A DNA stretch of 64,000 nucleotides from positions 1 through 64,000 of the forward strand of contig NZ_JACNMU010000005.1 in the NCBI RefSeq assembly GCF_014901205.1, given 5' to 3'. This DNA comes from Meridianimarinicoccus sp. MJW13. GTDB taxonomy: Bacteria > Pseudomonadota > Alphaproteobacteria > Rhodobacterales > Rhodobacteraceae. Under the pieces are notes generated by a model, which had not been told where the DNA came from, ran no database searches, and was given only the letters and a program-made list of their open reading frames with translations. The position numbers and the translations under genes are program-made. Below, piece by piece: positions 8,209-20,676 of the stretch (within the stretch, counting starts at the first letter, position 1; each line of letters starts with the position of its first letter).

Positions 8209-8808
8209 ATGAACGCGCGCCCGAAAAACCTTGAGGCCCTGCTGGGCTCTCGCATCTGTCACGATCTGATCAGCCCCATCGGGGCCATCGGCAACGGGCT
8301 GGAGCTGATGGCCCTGACCCAGGCGGCGGATGGGCCCGAGATGGCGATGATCTCGGAAAGTGTCGCCAGCGCGCAGGCGCGGATCCGGTTCTACCGAGTG
8401 GCCTACGGCGCCAATTCCGCGGACCAGACCCTCGGGCGGCAGGAAATCGTCGAGATCCTGGGCAGCCTGTACACCGGCAACCGCCTGAAAGTGACCTGGG
8501 GGGTCGATGGCGACGTGCCGCGCGACGCCGCCAAGCTGGCCTTCCTGCTGCTGCAATGCCTGGAAACCGCGCTGCCGCGAGGCGGGGCGATCACCGTTTC
8601 GGGCAACGGCGCCGATTGGGTGTTGCGCGCCGTTTCAGAAAAGTTGCGGATCGATCCGGATCTCTGGGCGCTGCTGACGGGGGCCGAACCAGTGGGCGAG
8701 ATTGCCCCTTCGCAGATCCAGTTCATCCTCGCGCCCTTGCAGATCGCCGACATCGGACGGCGGCTGAGCGTTGCGCAGGATGACACCTCGGTCACCCTGC
8801 GTTTTTAG
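8209..8808 (+). CDS. chpT: Histidine phosphotransferase ChpT
   Basis: 199 aa. The helical N-terminus carries the phospho-accepting histidine in RICHDLISPIG (His18), followed by a degenerate histidine-kinase-like C-terminal domain, as in Caulobacter ChpT. ChpT passes phosphate from the hybrid kinase CckA to the response regulators CtrA and CpdR. In Rhodobacteraceae this relay controls motility, gene transfer agents and related traits. CckA and CtrA are not in the window. It ends 6 bp before the convergent proA stop. Confidence 0.9.
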   Translation: MNARPKNLEALLGSRICHDLISPIGAIGNGLELMALTQAADGPEMAMISESVASAQARIRFYRVAYGANSADQTLGRQEIVEILGSLYTGNRLKVTWGVDGDVPRDAAKLAFLLLQCLETALPRGGAITVSGNGADWVLRAVSEKLRIDPDLWALLTGAEPVGEIAPSQIQFILAPLQIADIGRRLSVAQDDTSVTLRF

Positions 8809-8814
8809 GGGCGC

Positions 8815-10080
8815 TCAGGGGCGCACCGCCCCGTTGCCTTCCACCAGATACTTGAAGCTGGTCAGTTGCTCGGCCCCCACCGGGCCGCGCGCGTGCATCT
8901 TGCCGGTGGCGATGCCGATCTCGGCGCCCATGCCGAACTCGCCCCCATCGGCGAATTGGGTCGAGGCGTTGCGCATCAGGATCGCGCTGTCGAGCCCGGC
9001 AAAGAATCGCGCCGCCACATCGTCATCGGCGGTGATGATGCAATCGGTGTGGTTCGAGCCATACTGCCGGATATGCGCGATGGCGCCTTCGACCCCATCC
9101 ACCAGCTTGGCCGCGACGATCATGTCGAGGAACTCCTTGCCGAAATCCTCGGCCGTGGCCAGCGACACCCCCGGCACGGACTGCAACGCGCCATCGGCGC
9201 GCACATCGACGCCTGCGGCCACCAGATCCTCAAGGAAAGGCGCGCCAGCGGTGTCGAACAATGCCTTGTCCACCAGGATGCATTCGGCCGCCCCGCAGAT
9301 GCCGGTGCGCCGGGTCTTGGCGTTCAGCACCACCTTGCGGGCGATCTCCATATCCGCCGCCGCATCCACGTAGACGTGGCAGATGCCTTCGAGATGGGCA
9401 AAGACCGGCACCCGCGCCTCGCGCTGGACCAGCCCCACCAGCCCCTTGCCGCCGCGCGGCACGATCACGTCGATGAAATCGGTCATGCGCAGCATTTCCG
9501 CCACCGCCGCGCGGTCGCGGGTCGGCACCAGTTGCACCGCCTCGGCGGGCAGACCGACCGAGGTGATGCCCTGCACCAGACAGGCATGCAGCGCGCCCGA
9601 GCTGTGGAAGCTTTCCGAGCCGCCGCGCAGGATCACCGCGTTGCCGGCCTTCAGGCACAGCGCACCGGCATCCACCGTCACGTTGGGACGGCTTTCGTAG
9701 ATCACGCCGACCACGCCCAGCGGCGTGCGCACGCGGCGGATGTGCAGCCCGTTCGGACGGTCCCATTCAGCAATGACCTCACCCACAGGATCAGCCTGCC
9801 CGGCCACGGCGCGCAGACCGGCGGCGATGCCACGAATGCGGTCCTCGTCCAGCTTCAGCCGGTCCAGCATCGACGGGCTCAGCCCCTTGTCGCGGCCAAA
9901 GGCCATGTCCTTGTCATTGGCGGCGAGGATCGCGGGGATGGCAGCCTCGATGGCTTCGGCCCCGGCGTTCAGCGCATCGGTCTTGGTCTTTGGAGAGGCA
10001 ACCGCAAGCGCCGCTGCCGCGGCGCGGGCATTGGCGCCCAGCTGGGCCATCACTGCGGGAATATCGGTCAGATCTTTCAT
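8815..10080 (-). CDS. proA: Gamma-glutamyl phosphate reductase
   Basis: 421 aa. Aldehyde-dehydrogenase fold with the ProA signature PRGGKGL at about 208-214 and the catalytic cysteine in [10 protein letters not shown] (Cys262). It converts glutamate 5-phosphate to glutamate 5-semialdehyde with NADPH, the second step of proline synthesis. The ATG at 10080 follows GGAGGG by 4-5 nt; a TTG four codons upstream lies inside that site and is rejected. It lies downstream of proB with a 73-bp gap. Confidence 0.97.
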   Translation of the reverse strand: MKDLTDIPAVMAQLGANARAAAAALAVASPKTKTDALNAGAEAIEAAIPAILAANDKDMAFGRDKGLSPSMLDRLKLDEDRIRGIAAGLRAVAGQADPVGEVIAEWDRPNGLHIRRVRTPLGVVGVIYESRPNVTVDAGALCLKAGNAVILRGGSESFHSSGALHACLVQGITSVGLPAEAVQLVPTRDRAAVAEMLRMTDFIDVIVPRGGKGLVGLVQREARVPVFAHLEGICHVYVDAAADMEIARKVVLNAKTRRTGICGAAECILVDKALFDTAGAPFLEDLVAAGVDVRADGALQSVPGVSLATAEDFGKEFLDMIVAAKLVDGVEGAIAHIRQYGSNHTDCIITADDDVAARFFAGLDSAILMRNASTQFADGGEFGMGAEIGIATGKMHARGPVGAEQLTSFKYLVEGNGAVRP

Positions 10081-10153
10081 GGGTCCCTCCAAGACAGGAT
10101 TTCGACCTAGGACAAAGCGGCGCGCGGCTCAAGCCCCGCGCGCGGGGGGGGTG

Positions 10154-12333
<2,180 letters not shown>

Positions 12334-12347
12334 TCAAGATCGGCCCG

Positions 12348-12887
12348 TCAGCGAAGTTTGCGAAGATAGGTCCATGTGGCCACGGTCCGGCCCTGGGCGA
12401 CGCAGAAGGCCTCGGCATCCCCGATATAGTCGAAACCGGTCTTGGTCAGCAGACGCGCCGAGGCCGGGTTCGACTGGAACACCTCGGCAAAGACGGTCGA
12501 GACATTCTGCGGGTTGGCCTCCAGCAGGCCGGACACCGCTTCCGACGCATAGCCGGTGTTCCAGAACGCCGGCGCCACCCAATAGCCGATCTCGGACCGG
12601 TCCGGCGACAGCCGTTCCAGGGCGACCACACCCAGAAGCTCGGCCAGACCGGCGGCGGTGCCATCCATGGCCCAGACATCCTCGGTCCGCTCGGGCGAGC
12701 GGGCGCGTTCGATGAAGCTCACGGTGGTGCCTGGCGGCAGCGGGTGCGGGATCGAGCGCGTGGTCTCTGCCACCCGCTTGTCCCCGGCGTACATCGTCAG
12801 CAGGCCCTCGTCGGACCGGCGCAGCGGGCGCAGGACCAGACGGTCGGTTTCGATGATCGGCTGATTGACGATCGCATCATGCAGCAT
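12348..12887 (-). CDS. GNAT N-acetyltransferase (RimJ/RimL-like)
   Basis: 179 aa. Starts MLHDAIVNQPIIETDRLVLRPL, the typical opening of the Acetyltransf_3 group, with a GYWVAPAFWNTGYASEA acetyl-CoA segment near 95-112 and a C-terminal NPASARLLTKTGF. It probably acetylates a protein N-terminus or a small amine; the substrate is unknown. The start follows a strong GGAGGAAAGAC ribosome site, so a longer frame to 12989 is rejected. It lies between rpmA and obgE, an arrangement I recall in related genomes. Confidence 0.88.
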   Translation of the reverse strand: MLHDAIVNQPIIETDRLVLRPLRRSDEGLLTMYAGDKRVAETTRSIPHPLPPGTTVSFIERARSPERTEDVWAMDGTAAGLAELLGVVALERLSPDRSEIGYWVAPAFWNTGYASEAVSGLLEANPQNVSTVFAEVFQSNPASARLLTKTGFDYIGDAEAFCVAQGRTVATWTYLRKLR

Positions 12888-13047
12888 GTCTTTCCTCCCA
12901 AAAAGACATCGTGCGGCCCGGACTGACACCCGAATTGAGCACGTGTCGGCACTAGAGTCAGAAGTGGGGCCTCCTCCCGGCCCGAACAAGGGACCGGCGG
13001 TCCACCTCCGAAATCGGCGGCCTTAGGCGACCGCCTGAAAAATCGAA

Positions 13048-13072
13048 GGGGACCGGCGTAACGCCGATCCCC
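13048..13072 (-). terminator. Intrinsic terminator after rplU-rpmA
   Basis: GGGGA-C-CGGCG ... CGCCG-A-TCCCC forms a 10-bp stem with one mismatch and a TAA loop. On the minus strand it is followed by TTCGATTTTT. It lies 30 bp downstream of the rpmA stop, so it probably ends or attenuates the ribosomal-protein transcript before the GNAT-obgE genes. Confidence 0.7.
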
Positions 13073-13101
13073 TGAATATCTTGCCAATATGGCGGGTCGG
13101 C

Positions 13102-13371
13102 TTATTCGGCGGCCTCGGCCACCGGAAGCACGGAAATGAAGGTACGGCCCTTCAGACCGGTGCGGAACTGCACCTGCCCTTCGTCGGTCGCAAAGATGGT
13201 GTGATCCTTGCCCATGCCAACGCCTTCACCCGGCCACCACTTGGTGCCGCGCTGACGCGCGATGATGTTGCCGGGGATAACGGCTTCGCCGCCAAATTTC
13301 TTCAGACCAAGGCGACGACCAGCGGAGTCGCGACCGTTACGGGATGAACCGCCTGCTTTTTTATGTGCCAT
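13102..13371 (-). CDS. rpmA: 50S ribosomal protein L27
   Basis: 89 aa, beginning [16 protein letters not shown], the L27 signature, with [16 protein letters not shown] and a [12 protein letters not shown] segment. L27 sits at the peptidyl-transferase centre of the large subunit. There is no Firmicutes-type cleavable leader; the AHKKAGG N-terminus follows Met directly. The start at 13371 follows GAGCGAAAG. It is co-directional with rplU, 13 bp apart. Confidence 0.98.
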   Translation of the reverse strand: MAHKKAGGSSRNGRDSAGRRLGLKKFGGEAVIPGNIIARQRGTKWWPGEGVGMGKDHTIFATDEGQVQFRTGLKGRTFISVLPVAEAAE

Positions 13372-13384
13372 CTTTCGCTCCTCT

Positions 13385-13774
13385 TTACTCGGCTGCGGTG
13401 GCTTCGGCGGCGGGCGCCGATGCGGCGCCAACAGCGGCCGTGACGCCAGTGGCATCGCCACCCGCGGCCAGAATCTCGGTGATGCGCAGCAGGGTCAGCT
13501 GCTGGCGGCGGCCCTTGGTGCGCTGCGACGAGTGCTTCCGGCGGCGCTTGACGAAGTTGATGACCTTGTCACCCTTGATCTGGTCGATCACTTCGGCCTG
13601 CACGGCGGCACCTTCCACGAAGGGGCTGCCAATGGTGGTGGCTTCGCCGCCGACCATCAGAATCTCGTTGAACTGAACCTTGTCGCCAGCCGCGGCGGCC
13701 AGCTTTTCAACGCGCAGAACGTCGCCGCTCTGAACCTTGTATTGTTTGCCGCCGGTTTTGATAACCGCAAACAT
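13385..13774 (-). CDS. rplU: 50S ribosomal protein L21 with extended C-terminus
   Basis: 129 aa against about 103 in E. coli. The L21 core begins [15 protein letters not shown] and includes [21 protein letters not shown]; an alanine-rich tail of about 25 residues ([20 protein letters not shown]) follows, a common alphaproteobacterial extension. It binds 23S rRNA domain I. Two ATGs lie 6 nt apart; the second (13774) is the family start and is correctly spaced from GGAA. It is the first gene of the rplU-rpmA pair. Confidence 0.97.
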   Translation of the reverse strand: MFAVIKTGGKQYKVQSGDVLRVEKLAAAAGDKVQFNEILMVGGEATTIGSPFVEGAAVQAEVIDQIKGDKVINFVKRRRKHSSQRTKGRRQQLTLLRITEILAAGGDATGVTAAVGAASAPAAEATAAE

Positions 13775-13939
13775 GGGCATTTCCTTTTTATCTCCGCGTC
13801 CTGCGGCCCTGCGTCAAAGCAGTGTTGGTGCGGTTACCCGCGCCTGTGGACAGCGCGCCTTTCGGCAGTCGTTGGGGTTTCCGGGGGAACCGGAAGCCGC
13901 CGTATCGTTCAGAGCCGCCGGAAAGTCAAGCGTTGCCGG

Positions 13940-14764
13940 TCAGATATCCTGCGAAGACAGGAACAACGACAACGCCATCCCGGTTTCATAGGAGGTCGAC
14001 ACGAACAGCGCATCGAAGGCCTTGAACAGCGCCACGTTCAGCGCCTGTCCCGCCTGGCTTTCGGTGAAGGTCAGATAGGTGTCGAAGTCGGCATCGCTGA
14101 CCGGCTGATAGGCCAGCCACAGGAAGGCATGCACCCAATCGGTGGTGGACTGGCGGATCTCGGGCTCCTGCACCCAGACTTGCTGCAAGATGTCCTCATC
14201 GCCGGCATTGCCGCCATAGCCCTCCGGGTCGCCGTCGCGCATTCCCAGCAGGAAGGCGGCATTGGCGTTCAGCGCCCCCAGCACGTTCAGGTCGATCAGA
14301 TCGTTGGCCTCGATGAAGGCTTCGATGGCGTCCACCCGGCCCGCGCCGCTGGCGGCCTCGGTTTCAAAGCGCGACAGGATCGCGGTTTCGATGTCCGGAT
14401 CGCGCAGGGCCTGCCGGGCCGAAAGCTCAAGCTGCACCAGATCCTGCCCCGGCGAGGTGGTGAAGAAGGCCAGCGCCGATTCGGCCATCTCGTCGTCCAG
14501 CGCGTCGGCAAAAGCGTCGCGCATCCGGGGCGCCACCTTGTCGGGGGCGTTCAGATCGGCCAGCGTCCGGCGCCAGCCGTCCAGATCCTCTTCGCCGGAC
14601 AGATCGACGGCCAGGTCCGCGCCCGACTCGACCGCCTCGTCCTGAAGGACCACCAGAAGCGCTTCCAGTTCCAGCGCGTCCAGCACCTGATCGCTCAGAC
14701 GCGCGGGCTGGGCCGCAACCGACAGGGGAAACAGCACGAACGCCAGGGGGATCAGGATGCGCAT
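13940..14764 (-). CDS. Exported DUF2059-type protein
   Basis: 274 aa with a signal peptide (MRILIPLAFVLFPLSVAAQ, cleavage after about residue 19), so probably periplasmic. The helical body has DUF2059-like halves, around ALAFFTTSPGQDLVQLE (about 110) and YLTFTESQAGQALN (about 240). Function of the family is unknown. A GGAG site precedes the start at 14764; a longer in-frame start would bury the signal peptide and is rejected. It is flanked by rplU and the divergent tRNA-Ser gene. Confidence 0.75.
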   Translation of the reverse strand: MRILIPLAFVLFPLSVAAQPARLSDQVLDALELEALLVVLQDEAVESGADLAVDLSGEEDLDGWRRTLADLNAPDKVAPRMRDAFADALDDEMAESALAFFTTSPGQDLVQLELSARQALRDPDIETAILSRFETEAASGAGRVDAIEAFIEANDLIDLNVLGALNANAAFLLGMRDGDPEGYGGNAGDEDILQQVWVQEPEIRQSTTDWVHAFLWLAYQPVSDADFDTYLTFTESQAGQALNVALFKAFDALFVSTSYETGMALSLFLSSQDI

Positions 14765-14885
14765 GGGGAACTCCGTTTTGACGGCAGGATGCGGCAGCCC
14801 GAGAAAAATGACAATGCAGACCGCGCAGAAGTGAAAATGTGGTTGCACCCTTCCCATGCTTTGACTATTCCGCCGGAACCGACAC

Positions 14886-14975
14886 GGAGAGGTGCCGGAG
14901 TGGTCGAACGGGGCGGTCTCGAAAACCGTTGTTCCTTTACGGGAACCCAGGGTTCGAATCCCTGTCTCTCCGCCA
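14886..14975 (+). tRNA. tRNA-Ser(CGA)
   Basis: 90 nt. The acceptor stem GGAGAGG pairs with TCTCTCC, and CCA is encoded at 14973-14975. The anticodon loop CTCGAAA carries CGA at 14920-14922, reading UCG codons. A long variable arm (TGTTCCTTTACGGGAACC) and the T-loop GTTCGAATC are as expected for a class II serine tRNA. Confidence 0.97.
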
Positions 14976-15332
14976 TTTACCCAACATGACCACTCATCCG
15001 ATCATCGCCCGATCGCGCCGCCGCGCCGGGCCGGTCCCTCCGCCTGTTGCCCCAAATACCGTTCTTGCCCCATGGCCCGCGCCATCGCGTCGGGCTTGGC
15101 GCTGCCACGGAAAAAGGGGCGCCCGAAGGCGCCCCTGAGTTTTGCGGATCCGGCGCATGGTATTTTACTGCCCGGTTTCTGCCTGCGGCCCGATCCGCAA
15201 CTGGGGCGAGCGCACCCGCCCCGAATGGGGTTTGTGGGGTGGGCGCTTCTGACCGGGCGCCCTGCCCCTGTCCTGCGGCCCGTCGGCGGGGGAGCACCGC
15301 CGAAGGTGGCCCGCCGGGCCAAGCCGGTTGGC
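14976..15332. other. Gap between tRNA-Ser and nrdJ
   Basis: No gene is supported here. It contains the strong minus-strand terminator at 15111-15135 and GC-rich self-complementary stretches between it and the nrdJ stop at 15333. That leaves a 3' untranslated region of about 200 nt for nrdJ. No recognisable RNA family was seen. Confidence 0.6.
15111..15135 (-). terminator. Intrinsic terminator downstream of nrdJ
   Basis: A perfect 8-bp stem GGGGCGCC / GGCGCCCC with loop CGAA (15116-15135) is followed on the minus strand by TTTTT (15115-15111). It is oriented to end transcripts from nrdJ, about 200 nt past the stop codon. The other side has only a short TTTT (15140-15143), so weak bidirectional action on tRNA-Ser transcripts is possible. 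Confidence 0.8.
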
Positions 15333-18300
15333 TCAGCTACAGCCCGAAGTGCCGCCGCAGGTGTTGCATTTCATGCAGGTGCCGTTGCGCACCAGCGTGT
15401 AGTTTCCACAGTCGCCACAGGGATCGCCCTCGTAGCCCTGGATGCGGGCCTTGGTGCGGGCGTCCATCTGTTCCACGCTTTCCACCGCCGCGACCGAGGT
15501 CTGCATGGTCTCGACCGTGGCTGCAAAGCTGCCGTCCAGGGCCGTCGCGGTGCTCATCCCGCCCTGCAGCACCACCAGGTCCTGCGGCAGGCGCTTGCGC
15601 AGATAGCCCGAGGAGGAAATCTGCTTGAGCACCTCCAGCGACTTGCTGGCCGCGGTTTCGCTGACCGGCTTCAGGTTCGAGCTGCTTTCGGTCTCGCCGC
15701 CGCCCAGATCGTCGAAGGCCGCGCCTTCGGGCTTCACATGGGCCAGGTCGGTGCGATCCAGATAGGACACCGCCAGTTCGCGGAAGATGTAATCCAGGAT
15801 CGAGGTGGCGTTCTTGATGCTGTCGTTGCCCTGCACCATGCCCGCCGGTTCGAACTTGGTGAAGGTGAAGGCATCGACGAATTCCTCCAGCGGCACGCCG
15901 TATTGCAGGCCCACCGACACGGCGATGGCGAAGTTGTTCATCATCGCCCGGAAGCCCGCACCTTCCTTGTGCATGTCGATGAAGATTTCGCCGAGGTTGC
16001 CGTCGGAATATTCCCCGGTGCGCAGATAGACCTTGTGGCCGCCGACGATGGCCTTCTGGGTATAGCCCTTGCGGCGCTGGGGCATCTTCTCGCGGTGCGA
16101 GCGGACGACCTCCTTGACGATCACCTTCTCGACGATCTTCTCGGCCAGCACCTGCGCCTTTTCCTGCGGGGTGCCGGTTTCCAGAACCTCGGCGGCCTCG
16201 TCGTCATCCTCGACCAGAGCCGCCGCCAGCGGCTGGCTGAGTTTCGAGCCGTCGCGATACAGCGCATTGGCCTTCACCCCCAGCGACCAGCTGAGTTCAT
16301 AGGCCTTCTGGCAATCCTCGATGGTGGCGTCATTGGGCATGTTGATCGTCTTGCTGATCGCGCCCGAGATGAAGCTTTGCGCCGCCGCCATCATGGTGAT
16401 GTGGCTGTTCACGTTCAGGAACCGCCGGCCCTTCTTGCCGCAGGGGTTGGCACAATCGAACACCGGGTAATGCTTCGGGTCCAGATGCGGCGCGCCTTCC
16501 AGCGTCATGGTTCCGCAGACGTGATCGTTGGCGGCATCGATCTGCTGCTTGCTGAAGCCCAGGCTGGTCAGCATGTCGAAAGTCGGATCGTTCAGTTTCG
16601 TCGCCGGGATGCCCAGAACGTCGGTGCAGAAGTCCTCGCCCAGCGTCCACTGGTTGAATACGAAGCGGATGTCGAAGGCCTGCGGCAGCGCCGCTTCGAT
16701 CTTGTCGATCTCGGCCGGGCCGAAGCCGTGGCCCAGCAAGGCGGTGTGGTTGATGCCCGGCGCGTTGCCAAGGGTGCCGTGACCGACCGCATAGCCGATG
16801 ATTTCCTCGATCTGCGCCGCGCCGTAGCCCAGCCCTTCCAGCGCTGCGGGCACCGACCGGTTGATGATCTTGAAATAGCCGCCGCCGGCCAGCTTCTTGA
16901 ACTTCACCAGCGCGAAGTCCGGCTCGATCCCGGTGGTGTCGCAATCCATCACCAGACCGATGGTGCCGGTGGGGGCGATGACGGTTGCCTGCGCGTTGCG
17001 ATAGCCGTGCTGTTCGCCCAGCCGCAGCGCCTCGTCCCAGGCTTGTTCGGCCATGGCCACCAGACGCGGGTCGGGGCAGTTCTTGCCATCCAGGGGCACC
17101 GGTTTCACGGCCAGGTTGTCATAGCCATCGGACTTGCCCTTGGCGGCGGTGCGGTGGTTGCGGATCACCCGCAGCATGTGCGCGGCATTGGCCGGGTAGC
17201 CGGGGAACGCGCCCAACTCGCCCGCCATTTCCGCCGAGGTCGCATAGGCCACCCCGGTCATCACGGCGGTCAGCGCGCCACAGATGGCGCGGCCTTCGTC
17301 GCTGTCGTATCCGTAGCCCATGGTCATCAGCAGCCCGCCGATGTTGGCATAGCCCAGACCCAGCGTGCGATAATCATAGGACCGCTGGGCGATTTCCTTG
17401 GACGGGAACTGCGCCATCAGCACCGAGATTTCCAGCGTCACCGTCCACAGCCGCGTGGCGTGGATATAGTCCTCGACCTGGAACTCGCCGTCTTTCAGGA
17501 AAGTCAGCAGGTTCATCGACGCCAGGTTGCAGGCGGTGTCGTCCAGGAACATGTACTCGGAACAGGGGTTCGAACCGCGGATCGCGCCATCTTCGGGGCA
17601 GGTGTGCCAGGCGTTCACGGTGTCATGAAACTGGATGCCGGGATCGGCGCAGGCCCAAGCGGCATGGCCGATCTGCTCCCACAGGTCGCGCGCCTTGATG
17701 GTCTTGGCGACCTTGCCGTCGGTGCGGCGGATCAACTTCCACGCACCGTCGTCGCGAACCGCCTGCAGGAAGGCATCCGTCACCCGCACCGAGTTGTTGG
17801 AGTTCTGGCCCGAGACCGAGTTGTAGGCCTCGCTGTCCCAATCGGTGTCATAGGTCGGAAACTCGATGCTGGCATAACCCTGCTTGGCATAGTCCAGCAC
17901 GCGCTTGATGTAGGTTTCCGGGATCGCGGCCCTTTTCGCGGCGCGCACGGCTGTCTTCAGGGCCGCGTTGGTGGCGGGATCGGTGGCGTCGGCCTCTTTC
18001 CCGTCCCAATTGCGGATCGCGCCGAAGATGTCGTTCAGCTTGGCTTCATGGGTCTTGGAGCCGGCCACCAGCGAGGCCACCTTCTGTTCCTCGATGACCT
18101 TCCAGTTGATGAACTGCTCGATATCCGGGTGGTCGGCGTCGCAGATCACCATCTTGGCCGCACGACGGGTGGTGCCGCCAGACTTGATCGCCCCGGCGGC
18201 GCGGTCACCGATCTTCAGAAAGCCCATCAGGCCCGAGGATTTGCCGCCGCCCGACAGTGATTCACCCTCGGCGCGCAGCGACGAGAAGTTGGTGCCGGTG

Positions 18301-18989
18301 CCCGAGCCGAACTTGAACAGCCGCGCTTCGCGCACCCAAAGGTCCATGATGCCGCCGTCGTTCACCAGGTCGTCGGCGACCGACTGGATGAAACAGGCGT
18401 GGGGCTGCGGATGCTCGTAGGCCGAGGAGGATTTCACCAGCTTGCCGGTCTTGTGGTCGACGTAGTAATGCCCCTGGCTGGGACCGTCGATGCCATAGGC
18501 CCAGTGCAGCCCGGTGTTGAACCACTGCGGCGAATTCGGTGCCGCCCGCTGGCTGGCAAGCATGTAGCGCATTTCGTCGAAATAGGCGCGGGCATCGGAT
18601 TCCTTGGTGAAATAGCCGCCCTTCCAGCCCCAGTAGGTCCAGGCGCCCGCCAGCCGGTCGAACACCTGCCGGGCCGAGGTTTCGCCGCCATAGCGTTCGT
18701 CCTCGGGCAGGTCCTTCAGCGCCTTCTCATCGGGGACCGACCGCCACAGGAACTCGGGCACCCCCTTTTCGCGCACTTTCTTGAGGCGTGCCGCGACACC
18801 GGCCTTGCGGAAATACTTCTGCGCCAGAACATCCGAGGCCACCTGGCTCCAGGAACTCGGCACCTCCATCGCGTCCAGCGCGAAAACCGTACTGCCATCC
18901 GGGTTGCGGATTTCCGACGAGGTGGTGGTGAAAGCCAGGTCCGCATATGCGTCTGCGCCGTCCCGGGTGAATGTGCGTTCGATTCTCAT
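15333..18989 (-). CDS. nrdJ: Vitamin B12-dependent (class II) ribonucleotide reductase
   Basis: 1218 aa. Begins [20 protein letters not shown]. The reductase barrel includes the [20 protein letters not shown] active-site segment and QNSNNSVRV. The C-terminus carries a cysteine-rich tail (GDCGNY ... [14 protein letters not shown]) used as a redox shuttle or zinc-binding element. The enzyme reduces ribonucleotides to deoxyribonucleotides with adenosylcobalamin, needing neither oxygen nor a separate small subunit. An upstream in-frame ATG at 19100 would add 37 non-conserved residues and is not preferred. NrdR-like boxes lie 144-190 bp upstream, implying repression when dATP is high. Confidence 0.97.
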   Translation of the reverse strand: MRIERTFTRDGADAYADLAFTTTSSEIRNPDGSTVFALDAMEVPSSWSQVASDVLAQKYFRKAGVAARLKKVREKGVPEFLWRSVPDEKALKDLPEDERYGGETSARQVFDRLAGAWTYWGWKGGYFTKESDARAYFDEMRYMLASQRAAPNSPQWFNTGLHWAYGIDGPSQGHYYVDHKTGKLVKSSSAYEHPQPHACFIQSVADDLVNDGGIMDLWVREARLFKFGSGTGTNFSSLRAEGESLSGGGKSSGLMGFLKIGDRAAGAIKSGGTTRRAAKMVICDADHPDIEQFINWKVIEEQKVASLVAGSKTHEAKLNDIFGAIRNWDGKEADATDPATNAALKTAVRAAKRAAIPETYIKRVLDYAKQGYASIEFPTYDTDWDSEAYNSVSGQNSNNSVRVTDAFLQAVRDDGAWKLIRRTDGKVAKTIKARDLWEQIGHAAWACADPGIQFHDTVNAWHTCPEDGAIRGSNPCSEYMFLDDTACNLASMNLLTFLKDGEFQVEDYIHATRLWTVTLEISVLMAQFPSKEIAQRSYDYRTLGLGYANIGGLLMTMGYGYDSDEGRAICGALTAVMTGVAYATSAEMAGELGAFPGYPANAAHMLRVIRNHRTAAKGKSDGYDNLAVKPVPLDGKNCPDPRLVAMAEQAWDEALRLGEQHGYRNAQATVIAPTGTIGLVMDCDTTGIEPDFALVKFKKLAGGGYFKIINRSVPAALEGLGYGAAQIEEIIGYAVGHGTLGNAPGINHTALLGHGFGPAEIDKIEAALPQAFDIRFVFNQWTLGEDFCTDVLGIPATKLNDPTFDMLTSLGFSKQQIDAANDHVCGTMTLEGAPHLDPKHYPVFDCANPCGKKGRRFLNVNSHITMMAAAQSFISGAISKTINMPNDATIEDCQKAYELSWSLGVKANALYRDGSKLSQPLAAALVEDDDEAAEVLETGTPQEKAQVLAEKIVEKVIVKEVVRSHREKMPQRRKGYTQKAIVGGHKVYLRTGEYSDGNLGEIFIDMHKEGAGFRAMMNNFAIAVSVGLQYGVPLEEFVDAFTFTKFEPAGMVQGNDSIKNATSILDYIFRELAVSYLDRTDLAHVKPEGAAFDDLGGGETESSSNLKPVSETAASKSLEVLKQISSSGYLRKRLPQDLVVLQGGMSTATALDGSFAATVETMQTSVAAVESVEQMDARTKARIQGYEGDPCGDCGNYTLVRNGTCMKCNTCGGTSGCS

Positions 18990-19132
18990 GTCGCGTCCCT
19001 GCAGGTCGTTCCGGTGGTCGGGGTGCCGGCCTGCAATCGGCCCTGCCCGGAAGTCGAAGGACAAGGCGGCCTGGCGCGCAAAACCGAAGTTTCGCGGCAT
19101 ATCCCGTCACTCTGTCCGTGTTTCGTGTGGTG

Positions 19133-19148
19133 ACACCAGATGTGGTGT
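19133..19148 (-). promoter_or_regulatory. NrdR-box-like site upstream of nrdJ
   Basis: The plus strand reads ACACCAGATGTGGTGT, matching the palindromic NrdR box (ACACWAYATATWGTGT-like) at both half-sites. It lies 144 bp upstream of the nrdJ start. A related site sits exactly 31 bp away, the helical-turn spacing typical of paired NrdR boxes. Confidence 0.6.
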
Positions 19149-19163
19149 CGCCCCTCCTTGAGG

Positions 19164-19179
19164 ACACAAATAACCGCGA
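19164..19179 (-). promoter_or_regulatory. Second, half-conserved NrdR-box-like site and putative nrdJ promoter
   Basis: ACACAAATAACCGCGA keeps one good half-site (ACACAAATA) and starts 31 bp from the first box. On the minus strand a candidate promoter TTGTCG (19197-19192), 18-nt spacer, TTATTT (19173-19168) overlaps it. A repressor bound here would block the polymerase. The predicted 5' leader is about 170 nt. Confidence 0.4.
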
Positions 19180-19320
19180 TTCGGGTCGATCCGACAACGA
19201 AGATTTTCGCTATATATGGTATAAAATGGGGTTGACCGACACTATCCACAGGGGCTCGACCGAGTCGAGATATGAACACCCGGTTAATGCTGCAACTGCA
19301 CCGTTAACCCTTGGCGCCGG

Positions 19321-20676
19321 TCAGACCAGAACACCCACCAGCCACAGCGACAGCGCCGGGAAACTGACCAGCACCGCGACGCGGATCAGGTCGGACAGGA
19401 TGAAGGGCGCCACGCCGCGATAGGTCACGCCCAGCGGCACATTGCGCGCCAGCCGGTTGATGATGAACAGGTTCAGCCCCACCGGCGGGGTGATCAGCCC
19501 GACCTCGACCACGATCAGGGTCAGCACCCCGAACCAGATCGCGGTTTCCTCGGGCGTCTGGCCGAAATCGAGGCTCTGGATGATCGGAAAGAACACCGGG
19601 ATGGTCAGCAGGATCATCGACAGGCTGTCCATGACGCAGCCCAGCACCAGATAGGCCAGCAGGATCAGCAGCAGCACCGTCATCGGCCCGGCCTCGCTGG
19701 CCTGCACCCAGGCTGCCAGGGCCTGCGGCGCCTGCGTGAAGGCAAGGAAGGTGTTGAACAGTTGCGCGCCCAGCAGGATCAGGAAGATCAGCCCGGTGGC
19801 CGAGGCGGTTTCCAGAATCGCCTCGCCGATGGCGCGCAGCCGCAGCCCTTCGAAGATCACCGCGTAAAGAAGTGTCGCCAGCGCGCCCACGGCGGCCCCT
19901 TCGGTCGGGGTGAACAGCGCCTGCACGCCGTCGCGGCTCCAGTTCCAGTCGCCGATGATACCGCCCATCACCAGCGCGAAGATCGCCGCCACCGGCCAGA
20001 CCTGCACAAGGGCGGCCATCCGTTCGCGGTAGGCCACGCGCGGCCCGGCGGGACCGTCACCAGGGCGCAGATGCACCACCACCAGCACCGCCAGCGCATA
20101 GCCCAGGGCCGCCAGCAGGCCGGGAATGAAGGCAGCGGCGAACATCTTGACGATGTTCTGTTCGGTCAGGATGGCATAGATCACCAGCATCACCGACGGC
20201 GGGATCAGGATGCCCAAGGTGCCGCCCGCCGCCACCACGCCGGTGGCCAGCGCATCGGAATAGCCGCGCTTGCGCAGCTCCGGCAAGGCCACCTGCCCCA
20301 TGGTCGAAGCCGTCGCCAGCGACGAGCCGCACACCGCGCCAAAGCCGGCCGACGCCCCCACCGCGGCCACCGCCATGCCGCCGCGGTGATGCCCCATCCA
20401 GGCCGCAACGGCGTGGAACAACGCCGCACTCAGTCCCGAACGCGCCGCGATCTGGCCCATGAACAGGAACAGCGGCACGATCGACAGCGAATAGCTGGAG
20501 AACGTGTCATAGGGCAGCGTCTTGAGCTGGCTCAGCGCCGCATTGGGCGTGCCCAGCACGATCCAGGTGCCCAGAAAACCGGTGCCGCCCATGGCCGCCG
20601 CAATCGGCATCCGCAGGAAAATGGCCACCAGCATCAGCCCGAAGCCCGCCAGCGCCAGGGACAACCCGCTGATCAC
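19321..20676 (-). CDS. dctM: TRAP transporter large permease (DctM)
   Basis: 451 aa with about 12-13 hydrophobic segments. The DctM pattern is clear: SIVPLFLFMGQIAARSG near 75-90, GAVCGSSLATASTMGQVALPEL near 125-147 and LGILIPPSVMLVIYAIL near 165-181. It forms the transport channel for sodium-coupled uptake of organic acids or related solutes. The GTG start at 20676 overlaps the small-subunit stop (GTGA). The usual DctP binding protein is not adjacent, so the substrate cannot be inferred. Confidence 0.93.
   Translation of the reverse strand: MISGLSLALAGFGLMLVAIFLRMPIAAAMGGTGFLGTWIVLGTPNAALSQLKTLPYDTFSSYSLSIVPLFLFMGQIAARSGLSAALFHAVAAWMGHHRGGMAVAAVGASAGFGAVCGSSLATASTMGQVALPELRKRGYSDALATGVVAAGGTLGILIPPSVMLVIYAILTEQNIVKMFAAAFIPGLLAALGYALAVLVVVHLRPGDGPAGPRVAYRERMAALVQVWPVAAIFALVMGGIIGDWNWSRDGVQALFTPTEGAAVGALATLLYAVIFEGLRLRAIGEAILETASATGLIFLILLGAQLFNTFLAFTQAPQALAAWVQASEAGPMTVLLLILLAYLVLGCVMDSLSMILLTIPVFFPIIQSLDFGQTPEETAIWFGVLTLIVVEVGLITPPVGLNLFIINRLARNVPLGVTYRGVAPFILSDLIRVAVLVSFPALSLWLVGVLV

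Noticed and set aside
14892-18260. A plus-strand open frame of about 1,120 codons opposite nrdJ
   Set aside because: Shadow of the nrdJ reading frame; it also runs through tRNA-Ser.
18990-19160. Cobalamin riboswitch in the nrdJ leader
   Set aside because: The leader is long, but no B12-box-like sequence or typical core was seen.
19100-19165. Short leader peptide for nrdJ (GTG-initiated, about nine codons)
   Set aside because: The AAGGAGG sequence is about 16 nt from the GTG, too far, and the codons show no regulatory pattern.
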